A DNA stretch of 6,597 nucleotides from Phycisphaerae bacterium (GCA_022866005.1 JALHTV010000272.1:1-6597), one strand, 5' to 3'; shown: positions 1 to 5,306, counted from the first letter of the stretch. Notes: generated by a model not told the origin, from the letters alone. Numbers and translations are program-made.

Positions 1-171
1 CGCGTCGGCGTGCTCCGCGACCGGGTCGCACACGGCCACCAGCTCCATACAGGGCCTCAGCCACTCCAGCAGCGGCGGGTAGGTGTCGTGCGAGCGGGCC
101 CCCGCGCCGATGAGGGCAAAGCGGACGGGCTCCCTGGGAACGGGCACCTCGGGCGGCGGCGTGGCGGCCAT
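1..171 (-). CDS. Gfo/Idh/MocA-family NAD(P)-dependent oxidoreductase, N-terminal fragment
   Basis: Only the first 57 codons are inside the window; the gene runs off the left edge. After a proline-rich tail of about 15 residues comes a Rossmann beta-alpha-beta start: V-R-F-A-L-I-G-A-G-A-R at residues 16-26, then a helix, then M-E-L-V-A-V-C-D-P at 42-50, whose terminal Asp is where this family contacts the adenine ribose of NAD(P). This pattern is typical of Gfo/Idh/MocA oxidoreductases, which oxidise or reduce sugars, inositols and related compounds in the cytoplasm. The substrate cannot be told because the C-terminal domain is missing. The start at 171 is chosen because GAGGA lies 7 nt upstream. 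An in-frame ATG at 216 would add 15 residues, but it overlaps a TAGAAT box that looks like a promoter -10. The gene lies downstream of the PEBP gene on the same strand, across a 173-bp gap. The family call is fairly safe, the exact enzyme unknown. Confidence 0.75.
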   Translation of the reverse strand, partial: MAATPPPEVPVPREPVRFALIGAGARSHDTYPPLLEWLRPCMELVAVCDPVAEHADA

Positions 172-178
172 GGGCGTA

Positions 179-183
179 TCCTC
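179..183 (-). promoter_or_regulatory. Ribosome binding site of the Gfo/Idh/MocA gene
   Basis: GAGGA on the minus strand ends 7 nt before the ATG at 171. It favours that start over the in-frame ATG at 216, which has no comparable purine-rich element before it. Confidence 0.5.
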
Positions 184-214
184 GCCGGAAAACTCGGCGT
201 CAATGTGTCTGTCC

Positions 215-220
215 ATTCTA
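215..220 (-). promoter_or_regulatory. Possible promoter -10 box (TAGAAT) upstream of the oxidoreductase gene
   Basis: TAGAAT matches the TATAAT consensus at five of six positions and sits 43 nt before the chosen start codon. It lies in the 9-mer TGTAGAATG, which also occurs ahead of the PEBP gene. I see no convincing -35 box 16-18 nt upstream, so this rests on the -10 and the recurrence alone. Confidence 0.3.
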
Positions 221-344
221 CAGCGATGGATGGAAGAGAACAGCAGCGCCTCGGCGCGAGGGCGGTTGGGTCGGCTCGGGCGGTATTCTACTCATGACCG
301 GCCGGTGCTGCCCAGGGCGACCTTGGCCGGGCTCCGGCAGCCGC

Positions 345-953
345 TCAGCGCTGGTAGGTTCCCACCAGTTCCGCCTCGGCCAGGACGTGGCCGCCCATGG
401 CCTCCAGCAACTGGGCCTTGGTCAGCCGAGGCTGGAGCGGCAGGGCCTTGTCCAGGGCATAGAGGTGGAAGCGATAGTGGTGCACCCCGTGCCCGCGGGG
501 CGGGGCCGGGCCGCGATACCCCACCGCCGGCCAGGTGTTCAGCCCCTGCATCGCCCCGGGCGGTGAGGAGAGGTCTTCGGAAGACGGGATGCCCTCGTCC
601 AGGGCGGTGGCTGAGGCGGGGATCTTGTAGATGACCCAGTGGACCCACGGCTGGGGCCGCGGGGCGTCGGGGTCGTCGCAGATCAGCGCCAGCTCCACCG
701 TGCCGGTGGGCAGGCCCGACCAGGCCAGCGGCGGGGAGACATCCTGCCCGTCACCGGTGTAGCGGGCGGGCATGGGCGCTCCGTGGGCGAAGCCCGAACT
801 GGTGATCTTCATGCTCATAGGTCGTTCCCCTTGATCTTGGCGCTCGCCGATGGCTGGAGGCGCCTCCTGCCGCTTGCAGGCCAGCGGCGAGGCGGCGCCG
901 GCGGCCAGCAGAGCCACCATCGCGGTCCTCGACAGCAAGCGTACGGTGCTCAT
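345..953 (-). CDS. YbhB/YbcL-type phosphatidylethanolamine-binding (PEBP, Raf kinase inhibitor-like) protein, exported
   Basis: A 202-residue protein whose residues 48-202 are a bacterial PEBP domain. Visible family marks are D-D-P-D-A-P at 93-98, W-V-H-W at 103-106, and G-Y-R-G-P-A-P-P-R-G at 145-154 followed by H-H-Y-R-F at 158-162; these residues line the small anion/phospholipid-head pocket in known structures. The biochemical role of bacterial PEBPs is poorly settled, so none is assigned. The N-terminus has a charged start, a hydrophobic stretch (about 10-21) and S-P-L-A-C ending at Cys26, followed by a charged linker. This looks like a lipoprotein or periplasmic signal, although Pro at -3 of the lipobox is not canonical. 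The start at 953 is supported by AGAGGA 10 nt upstream and by this signal. An in-frame upstream extension to 1145 reads as low-complexity non-coding sequence. A cytoplasmic start at Met48 would match unexported homologues but would leave the signal unexplained. Downstream on the same strand is an oxidoreductase; the neighbours do not suggest a function. Confidence 0.88.
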   Translation of the reverse strand: MSTVRLLSRTAMVALLAAGAASPLACKRQEAPPAIGERQDQGERPMSMKITSSGFAHGAPMPARYTGDGQDVSPPLAWSGLPTGTVELALICDDPDAPRPQPWVHWVIYKIPASATALDEGIPSSEDLSSPPGAMQGLNTWPAVGYRGPAPPRGHGVHHYRFHLYALDKALPLQPRLTKAQLLEAMGGHVLAEAELVGTYQR

Positions 954-985
954 GGCTGATCCATCCTCTGATGACGTGCCCGTGC

Positions 986-1015
986 ATTCTACACACGACC
1001 CGCCCTGCAAGGCAA
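986..1015 (-). promoter_or_regulatory. Candidate promoter of the PEBP gene
   Basis: On the minus strand TTGCCT (1015-1010, four of six to TTGACA) is followed after 18 nt by TAGAAT (991-986, five of six to TATAAT). The start codon is 32 nt beyond the -10, giving a short leader that contains the AGAGGA ribosome binding site. The -10 is part of TGTAGAATG, which is shared with the oxidoreductase upstream region. Confidence 0.4.
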
Positions 1016-1204
1016 AGCCCCGCCGAAACGGACGGCGCACGCTGCGCGCGGAAGCTACACCCCCCGGCGCGGGGCGGGAGACCGTCCTCCAGGAGGCACA
1101 CCGCTCCGCGCACCCCGCGGGACACCGAGGCCGCACCGGCAACAACCGGCAACCCCAAGGCGGCGAACAGCCCCGTGGTTATTGGTTTTTCGGCACTTTT
1201 GCAC

Positions 1205-1236
1205 TTGACGGCTCTGGGGACCCAGCGCACCATACG
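1205..1236 (+). promoter_or_regulatory. Weak candidate promoter of the HU gene
   Basis: TTGACG at 1205-1210 is a five-of-six match to the -35 consensus, next to the most AT-rich patch in the region. The -10 is poor: ACCATA after 18 nt or CATACG after 20 nt are the only options near the right place. The palindrome CTGGG-GA-CCCAG (1214-1225) falls in the spacer and could be an operator, but this is speculative. If right, the leader would be about 125 nt. Confidence 0.25.
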
Positions 1237-1348
1237 GGCGACAATGTCGGGCTGTGTGGCCCGAACGCACGTGGGGCAGCGGACCCGTGGGTGGGGTCGG
1301 CGCCGCGGCTGCCACATAGGAATTCGGTGGTTCCGGTCGACCTAGATT

Positions 1349-1355
1349 GAAGGAG
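1349..1355 (+). promoter_or_regulatory. Ribosome binding site deciding the HU start
   Basis: GAAGGAG ends 2 nt before the ATG at 1358 and 8 nt before the ATG at 1364. Only the latter spacing is workable, so translation should start at 1364. Confidence 0.7.
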
Positions 1356-1363
1356 CGATGCAC

Positions 1364-1642
1364 ATGGCCAAGATGACGAAGGCACAGATCATGGCAAAGC
1401 TGGCCGAGAAGACGGGGATGAAGAAGAAGGAGGTCGTCTGCCTGATCGAGGCGATGGTGGACCTGGCCTACAAGGAGGCCAAGAACGCCTTCACGATTCC
1501 CGGCCTGGGCAAGCTGGTGCTGGTGAACCGCAAGGCCCGCATGGGGCGCAACCCCGCCACCGGGGAGCCGATTAAGATTCCGGCCAAGCGGGTGTTGAAG
1601 TTCCGCATCGCCAAGGCCGCCAAAGAGGCCGTCCTGAAGTAA
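1364..1642 (+). CDS. HU-family histone-like DNA-binding protein
   Basis: A 92-residue protein, the usual length for HU/IHF, starting M-A-K-M-T-K. The N-terminal half forms the helical dimerisation body (about 5-45). I-P-G-L-G-K-L at 46-52 leads into the beta arms, with the signature G-R-N-P-A-T-G-E at 61-68; the Pro in it intercalates into and kinks DNA in known HU and IHF structures. The tail is a Lys/Arg/Ala-rich helix. HU dimers bend DNA non-specifically and compact the nucleoid. The arm (K-A-R-M-G-R-N-P) and A-K-R-V-L-K-F-R-I resemble HU proteins I associate with Planctomycetota and some deltaproteobacteria. HU rather than IHF is favoured because there is no sign of a second subunit, but sequence alone does not fully separate them. 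It is the only plus-strand gene here, transcribed divergently from PEBP and convergently with rho, and ends 29 nt before a strong shared terminator. The start follows from the ribosome binding site at 1349-1355. Confidence 0.95.
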   Translation: MAKMTKAQIMAKLAEKTGMKKKEVVCLIEAMVDLAYKEAKNAFTIPGLGKLVLVNRKARMGRNPATGEPIKIPAKRVLKFRIAKAAKEAVLK

Positions 1643-1671
1643 GCGCCGGCCGCACGAAACGGCAAAACACA

Positions 1672-1706
1672 ACAGGGACGCCCGTACGGGCGTCCCTGTC
1701 TTTGTA
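1672..1706. terminator. Bidirectional intrinsic terminator between HU and rho
   Basis: ACAGGGACGCCCG (1672-1684) is followed by TA and then its exact reverse complement (1687-1699), so 1672-1699 is a perfect 28-nt palindrome. On the plus strand it is followed by CTTTGTAT; on the minus strand by TTGTGTTTTGCC. It lies 29 nt after the HU stop and 41 nt after the rho stop, so one hairpin can end both convergent transcripts. Confidence 0.85.
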
Positions 1707-1740
1707 TCCTGGGTACTGACGGCGGGCTGCGGGGTTTGGG

Positions 1741-2898
1741 CTAGTAGTTTCGCGTATCGAGCTGCCGCAGGAACTCGTCGTTGCTGCGGAACTTCTCCAG
1801 CGCCTTGAGGAGCTGGGGCATTTCCTCATCCACGTTGAGGCCGGACAGGAACCGCCGGAGCATGTGGAGCTTGGGCAGTTGCCACGGCTCGACCAGCAGT
1901 TCCTCTTTTCGCGTGCCGGACTGCGGGATGCTGATGGCCGGCCAGATGCGCCGCTGGGCCAGCTTTTGGTCGAGCTGAAGCTCCATGTTGCCGGTGCCCT
2001 TGAACTCCTCGAAGATCAGGTCGTCCATGCGGCTGCCGGTCTCGATGAGGGCGGTCGCCAGGATGGTCAGGCTGCCGCCGCCCTCGATCTTGCGTGCGGC
2101 GCCGAACTGCCGCTTGGGGATCTCCAGCGCCCGGATGTCCACACCGCCGGTCATCGTCCGGCCGCTGCCTTCGATGTAGCGGTTGTAGGACCGGCCCAGG
2201 CGGGTGAGGCTGTCCAGCAGGATCACCACGTCCTGGCCGAACTCGGCCATGCGCTTGGCCCGCTCGATGGTGAACTCGGTCACGCGGACGTGGTTGGAGA
2301 CCTCCTGGTCGTTGTTGGAGGCGACCACCTCGGACTTGAGGCACTTGCGTTTGAAGTCGGTGACTTCCTCGGGGCGCTCGTCGACCAGCAGCAGGATGAC
2401 GTTGCACTCGGGGTTGTTGGTGTTGACGGCGTTGGCGATTTGCTGGAGCAGGATGGTCTTGCCGGACCGCGGCGGGGCGACGATCAGCCCGCGCTGCCCC
2501 TTACCGATGGGGCAGACCAGGTCCAGCACGCGCATCTCCATCGGGCCGCCGGGGGTCTCCAACTGGAGGTGCGGGTGGGGGTCCACCACGATCATCTCCT
2601 GGAACGAGATGATGTCGGTGTACTCTGCCGCCGGGCGGCCGTTGACCGTGAGGAGTTCCTCCAGCTTCGGGCCGCCCTTGCGCTTCGTGGGAGGCACGGC
2701 CCGGCCCTCGATAGTCAGGCCGGTCCGCAACCCGTGATGACGCACCAGGTCCTTGCCGACGAACACGTCCCCGGGCGTGGCGCGATAGCTGTTCTTGGCC
2801 AGGCGGAGGAACCCGTAACCCTTGTCCGTGATCTCCAGAACACCGGACTGCACTGTGAGATTAGTTTGGTCGGATGTTGCCGTCGAAACCTCGTTCAT
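1741..2898 (-). CDS. rho: Transcription termination factor Rho
   Basis: A 385-residue hexameric RNA/DNA helicase that releases RNA from stalled polymerase. The cold-shock-like RNA-binding domain comes first (G-V-L-E-I-T-D-K-G-Y-G-F-L-R at 19-32). The ATPase domain shows Walker A A-P-P-R-S-G-K-T at 141-148, V-D-E-R-P-E-E at 172-178 with the catalytic Glu, Walker B V-V-I-L-L-D-S at 224-230, the Q-loop around T-M-T-G-G-V at 248-253, the R-loop E-E-F-K-G-T-G-N at 297-304, and S-G-T-R-K-E-E at 327-333 with the likely arginine finger. The protein begins almost directly at the RNA-binding domain: the roughly 45-residue helical subdomain found first in E. coli Rho is absent. Walker A has Arg144 where E. 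coli has Lys. The start at 2898 is chosen because AAGGAAGG lies 5 nt upstream; an in-frame ATG at 2952 would add 18 residues, has no such site, and would not restore the helical part. It has its own promoter at 3000-3028 and ends at the terminator shared with HU. Confidence 0.97.
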   Translation of the reverse strand: MNEVSTATSDQTNLTVQSGVLEITDKGYGFLRLAKNSYRATPGDVFVGKDLVRHHGLRTGLTIEGRAVPPTKRKGGPKLEELLTVNGRPAAEYTDIISFQEMIVVDPHPHLQLETPGGPMEMRVLDLVCPIGKGQRGLIVAPPRSGKTILLQQIANAVNTNNPECNVILLLVDERPEEVTDFKRKCLKSEVVASNNDQEVSNHVRVTEFTIERAKRMAEFGQDVVILLDSLTRLGRSYNRYIEGSGRTMTGGVDIRALEIPKRQFGAARKIEGGGSLTILATALIETGSRMDDLIFEEFKGTGNMELQLDQKLAQRRIWPAISIPQSGTRKEELLVEPWQLPKLHMLRRFLSGLNVDEEMPQLLKALEKFRSNDEFLRQLDTRNY

Positions 2899-2993
2899 AA
2901 GAGCCTTCCTTGTTAAGAACGTGACCTTCTCGTGCGTCACTGGAGCCCGCATGGCGTCGCGGGTAGACGTTAGAGCTTCCCACCCCTTGCCTT
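2899..2993 (-). promoter_or_regulatory. rho 5' leader with two small hairpins
   Basis: From the predicted transcription start near 2993 to the ATG there are about 95 nt. The minus strand contains CCCGC-8 nt-GCGGG (2963-2946) and GTGAC-10 nt-GTCAC (2940-2921), then the ribosome binding site. In E. coli rho is known to be autoregulated through its leader; whether this leader does so is a guess. No separate leader peptide is evident: the only ATG-led frame starting here is the in-frame extension of rho. Confidence 0.3.
2904..2911 (-). promoter_or_regulatory. Ribosome binding site of rho
   Basis: AAGGAAGG on the minus strand ends 5 nt before the ATG at 2898, fixing that start over the in-frame ATG at 2952. 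Confidence 0.7.
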
Positions 2994-2999
2994 TCGATT

Positions 3000-3028
3000 A
3001 CTATACGCCAGGTCCATACCGTTTGCAA
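3000..3028 (-). promoter_or_regulatory. rho promoter (sigma-70 type)
   Basis: TTGCAA (3028-3023, four of six to TTGACA), a spacer of exactly 17 nt, and TATAGT (3005-3000, five of six to TATAAT) lie in an AT-richer patch just upstream of rho. It is the best promoter match in the window and makes rho independent of hisA. Confidence 0.6.
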
Positions 3029-3071
3029 CCCCCTCCCCGCCGATTTTTCCATACGTCGCCGCCGACCTCTT

Positions 3072-3098
3072 GGACCGGCCGAAACGAGGCCGCCGTCC
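3072..3098 (-). terminator. Possible hisA 3' hairpin without a T-run
   Basis: On the minus strand, 9 nt after the hisA stop, GGAC-GG-CGGCC, a 7-nt loop (TCGTTTC) and GGCCG-GTCC can fold as 5 bp plus 4 bp with a 2-nt bulge. It is followed by AAGAGG, not a T-run, so it is not a canonical intrinsic terminator. It may protect the 3' end or mark a Rho-dependent end. Confidence 0.35.
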
Positions 3099-3107
3099 AG
3101 GCCCGGC

Positions 3108-3827
3108 CTACCGCGCCAGCCGGATGGCCTCGGCCAGGTCGATCGCGCCCTGGTAGTAGGCCCGCCCGATGATCACGCCCGCGCAGCCGATCTCTTTGCA
3201 GCGGAGCACATCTTCTACGCGCGCGACGCCGCCAGAGGCGATCACCGGCACGTCGGTGGCCGCCAGGATCTCCGCCGTGGCAGACAGGTTCGGACCGGTC
3301 ATCATGCCATCGCGGGCGATGTCGGTGTAGACGATCACCGCCAGAGGCCAACCGGCCGTGCGCCGGGCGACTTCGACGGCGGAGGTCTTCAGTTGTCGCG
3401 TCCAGCCGCGGACGGCCAGCTTGCCAGCGCGGGCGTCTAGTCCCAATGCCAGTTTGCCGGCCAGGTCCACCCGGGTGACCAGGCGTTCGAACCAGGCCCA
3501 GTCTTCCATCGCCGCCGAGCCGACCACCACGCGGTCGGCCCCGGCGGCCAGCATGGCGTCGATGGCCTCCTCCGACCGGGCCCCGCCGCCCTGCTCGATC
3601 CGCGCCTCCACGGCGGAGCGGATCGCGGCGATCGCGGCGGTGTTGGTGGGCCGGCCGCTCTTAGAGGCGTCCAGGTCCACCACGTGGATCCACCGCGCCC
3701 CCGCGGCGGCCAACTCCCGGGCGACCGTCTGCGGGGAGTCGCTGTAGTCCGTCCGGCGGTCGTAGTCGCCCTGCTGGAGGCGGACCACCCGCCCGTCGCG
3801 GAGGTCTATCGCGGGAAGGACTTCCAT
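3108..3827 (-). CDS. hisA: HisA, phosphoribosylformimino-5-aminoimidazole carboxamide ribotide isomerase
   Basis: A 239-residue TIM barrel that carries out the Amadori-type isomerisation of ProFAR to PRFAR in histidine biosynthesis, in the cytoplasm. The strand-1 motif L-P-A-I-D-L-R-D-G-R-V-V-R-L (4-17) carries the catalytic base Asp8; L-G-L-D-A-R at 128-133 carries the second catalytic Asp131. I-E-Q-G-G-G-A-R-S (77-85) and Y-T-D-I-A-R-D-G (167-174) are family marks. The two phosphate-binding sites correspond to G-G-G-A-R near residue 82 and A-S-G-G-V / G-R-A-Y-Y at 197-201 and 221-225. Length is normal. Start 3827 puts the first Asp at position 8 as in most HisA; an in-frame ATG at 3836 adds only M-G-T and cannot be excluded. 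It follows hisH by 24 nt and is surely co-transcribed with it. hisF, the usual next gene, is absent: rho follows. A bifunctional PriA is less likely because no trpF-replacing context is seen, but sequence alone does not rule it out. Confidence 0.95.
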   Translation of the reverse strand: MEVLPAIDLRDGRVVRLQQGDYDRRTDYSDSPQTVARELAAAGARWIHVVDLDASKSGRPTNTAAIAAIRSAVEARIEQGGGARSEEAIDAMLAAGADRVVVGSAAMEDWAWFERLVTRVDLAGKLALGLDARAGKLAVRGWTRQLKTSAVEVARRTAGWPLAVIVYTDIARDGMMTGPNLSATAEILAATDVPVIASGGVARVEDVLRCKEIGCAGVIIGRAYYQGAIDLAEAIRLAR

Positions 3828-3851
3828 CGTTCCCATCCGACGACGTGCCGG

Positions 3852-4472
3852 TTAGAGATCCACGAAGTTCTTGAGCAGTTGCAGTCCCACGGCCTGGCTT
3901 TTCTCCGGGTGGAACTGCGTGGCGAAGATGTTGTCCTTCCACACGGCCGAGACGAACGGGGAGCCGTAGTCGGTCGTCGTGGCCACTACGCTGTCATCGG
4001 CAGGGACCACGTGATAACTGTGAGCGAAATACACGGACGCGCCCTGCTCGATGCCGCGGAGCATCGGCACGTCGCGGCCCCAGCGGATCTGGTTCCATCC
4101 CATGTGCGGAACGCTCAGCCGCTGGCCCGTCACCGAGGCATCCAACCCAAAGCGGACCACCTTGCCCGCGAGCAAACCCAACCCGGTGTGCTGGCCATCC
4201 TCGTAGGACACGTCGAACAGCAACTGCAGTCCCAGGCACAATCCCAAGCACGGTACGCCGCGGCGGATAGCCCCGACCAGCGGCTCCACCAGGCCCGCGC
4301 CGCCCAGGGCCTCCATCGCGTCCCCGAAGGCCGCCACGCCGGGCAGGACGATCTTGCCCGCCTCGTCTAGCTGCGAGGCCGTGCGGACCAGCCTCGCCTC
4401 ACCGCCCACGCGCTCCAGCGCCTTCTGGACGCTGCGGAGGTTGCCCATCCCGTAGTCGACGATGCCGATCAT
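3852..4472 (-). CDS. hisH: HisH, glutaminase subunit of imidazole glycerol phosphate synthase
   Basis: A 206-residue class I glutamine amidotransferase, the usual HisH length. It hydrolyses glutamine and passes ammonia to HisF, which turns PRFAR into imidazole glycerol phosphate and AICAR. The N-terminus I-V-D-Y-G-M-G-N-L-R-S-V (4-15) is diagnostic for HisH. The nucleophile elbow G-L-C-L-G-L-Q (77-83) gives Cys79; A-T-Q-F-H-P-E-K-S (184-192) gives His188 and Glu190, completing the triad. P-H-M-G-W-N (122-127) and Y-F-A-H-S-Y-H-V (148-155) are further HisH signatures. The start at 4472 is set by AAGGA just upstream and by the conserved first strand; an in-frame extension to 4637 would run through the end of the upstream gene and is Pro/Ala/Arg filler. 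It sits 61 nt after the OmpA-like lipoprotein gene and 24 nt before hisA. Its partner HisF must be encoded elsewhere. Confidence 0.96.
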   Translation of the reverse strand: MIGIVDYGMGNLRSVQKALERVGGEARLVRTASQLDEAGKIVLPGVAAFGDAMEALGGAGLVEPLVGAIRRGVPCLGLCLGLQLLFDVSYEDGQHTGLGLLAGKVVRFGLDASVTGQRLSVPHMGWNQIRWGRDVPMLRGIEQGASVYFAHSYHVVPADDSVVATTTDYGSPFVSAVWKDNIFATQFHPEKSQAVGLQLLKNFVDL

Positions 4473-4490
4473 GACGTCCTTGCGTCTGGC

Positions 4491-4534
4491 GCCGGCTGGC
4501 GGCGGGCCCGCGGCGGCTGCCGGCCCGGCCGGCC
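4491..4534 (-). repeat. GC-only inverted repeats between lipoprotein gene and hisH
   Basis: The 61-bp gap is almost pure G+C. It holds GCCGGC at 4491-4496 and again at 4519-4524, which can pair across a 22-nt loop that itself contains CGGGCCCG, followed by GGCCGGCC at 4527-4534 overlapping the lipoprotein stop. There is no T-run, so it is more likely an attenuating or RNA-stabilising hairpin, or simply biased sequence, than an intrinsic terminator. Confidence 0.35.
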
Positions 4535-5202
4535 TACCTCCTGATGGCGATGATCTCCACGCGGCGGTTCTTGGCCTTTCCGGCCGTGGTGGAGTTGTCG
4601 GCCACGGGATGGCTCTCGCCCATGGCGACCGTTTCAACGCTCTTGGCGTTGACGCCTTTGCTGATGAGGTAGCGCGTCACCGCCATGGCGCGATTGGCCG
4701 AGAGGTCCAGGTTGTCCTGCCACAGTCTGCGGGTCTTGCGGATCGGGTCGCTGTCGGTATGGCCGTAGACCCGCACGGGCAGGCCCGAGTAGGTCGCGTT
4801 CAGGTCCGCGGCGATCCGGTCCAGCGCGCTCTTGCCCGCGCTGGTGAGGTCGGCCTTGCCCGCCGCGAACAGGATGTCCGTCCCGACGGTGACCTTGTCA
4901 CCCAGGACGCCACGCTCCCACCCGGCCGCGGTCGGCGGACCGGCCTGCTTGGACTCCACTTCCCGGATGTGGGCCAGCGCCGCGTCCAGCTCCGCCTGCC
5001 GGGCACTCAACTCCGCCGCCAGGGCGTCCTCGCGGGCCTTGGACTGGGCCAGTTGGTCCTGGAGGTCCTGCTTCTCGTTCTGGAGCTCCTGGTTGCGGAC
5101 CGTGAGCCCCTGGATGGTCTTGTCCTTGCCATTGCAGCCGAACAACGACATCGCCCCCACGATCGCGACGACGACCAGCATGGAGCTTGTGATGCGTTTC
5201 AT
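4534..5202 (-). CDS. OmpA/MotB-type peptidoglycan-binding lipoprotein with coiled coil
   Basis: A 222-residue protein in three parts. Residues 1-23 are a lipoprotein signal: K-R, a hydrophobic run (8-21) and L-F-G-C with Cys23 as the lipidated residue. Residues about 28-85 are a Gln/Glu/Leu/Ala-rich helix with heptad character, probably a coiled coil. Residues about 103-221 are an OmpA-like domain: F-A-A-G-K-A-D-L (112-119), Y-G-H-T-D-S-D-P-I (146-154), L-S-A-N-R-A (167-172) and N-R-R-V-E-I (212-217). Asp150 and Arg171 match the pair that grips diaminopimelate of peptidoglycan in this family. G-H-T-D-x-x-P-I with a Trp before L-S-x-x-R-A is more MotB-like than Pal-like, but the single lipid anchor in place of a transmembrane helix argues against a flagellar stator. 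It likely tethers the outer membrane to the wall. Not named pal, since no tol genes are nearby. The start at 5202 has AAAGGAG 9 nt upstream. It may be co-transcribed with hisH, 61 nt downstream. Confidence 0.9.
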   Translation of the reverse strand: MKRITSSMLVVVAIVGAMSLFGCNGKDKTIQGLTVRNQELQNEKQDLQDQLAQSKAREDALAAELSARQAELDAALAHIREVESKQAGPPTAAGWERGVLGDKVTVGTDILFAAGKADLTSAGKSALDRIAADLNATYSGLPVRVYGHTDSDPIRKTRRLWQDNLDLSANRAMAVTRYLISKGVNAKSVETVAMGESHPVADNSTTAGKAKNRRVEIIAIRR

Positions 5203-5306
5203 GAGTACAGTCTCCTTTGGGCGCCGCGGCGGGTCCACATTCGCCCGACACGCGCCTCATATGGGCTGACAGGCCTCGAAGTCATCCGCCAATCGACGAG
5301 GTCGGT

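Larger units (their letters stand above)
954..1363. other. 410-bp divergent intergenic region between PEBP and HU genes
   Basis: No convincing gene is visible here on either strand; the open frames give low-complexity Arg/Pro/Gly-rich translations unlike any family I know. The left end holds the PEBP promoter and ribosome binding site. The right half holds a less GC-rich stretch (about 1176-1210), where the HU promoter is most likely, and the HU ribosome binding site at the far end. Minor structures are a tandem pair of ACCGGCAAC at 1135-1143 and 1145-1153, the small palindrome CCTCC-A-GGAGG at 1086-1096, and CTGGG-GA-CCCAG at 1214-1225. Confidence 0.6.

Noticed and set aside
1135..1153. Tandem ACCGGCAAC pair as a possible repeat array or iteron
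   Set aside because: Only two copies, with no further copies or AT-rich region nearby; expected by chance in GC-rich sequence.
1184..1202. Sigma-54-like promoter (G-G and G-C doublets) upstream of HU
   Set aside because: The spacing between the GG and GC doublets is 7 or 15 nt, not the 10 nt that sigma-54 promoters require.
971..1345. 124-codon plus-strand open frame upstream of HU
   Set aside because: Arg/Thr/Pro-rich low-complexity translation, no ribosome binding site, and it overlaps the PEBP promoter region; best read as non-coding.
1864..2916. 350-codon open frame on the plus strand opposite rho
   Set aside because: Antisense shadow of rho; composition is dominated by Leu, Gly, Asp and Ala, with no recognisable motif and no ribosome binding site.
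2899..2952. 18-residue N-terminal extension of Rho from the ATG at 2952
   Set aside because: No ribosome binding site stands before it, whereas AAGGAAGG stands 5 nt before the ATG at 2898; the extra residues do not resemble the Rho N-terminal helical domain.
4473..4637. 55-residue N-terminal extension of HisH
   Set aside because: It would overlap the 3' end of the lipoprotein gene and consists of Pro/Ala/Arg filler, while the conserved HisH first strand begins at the ATG at 4472.
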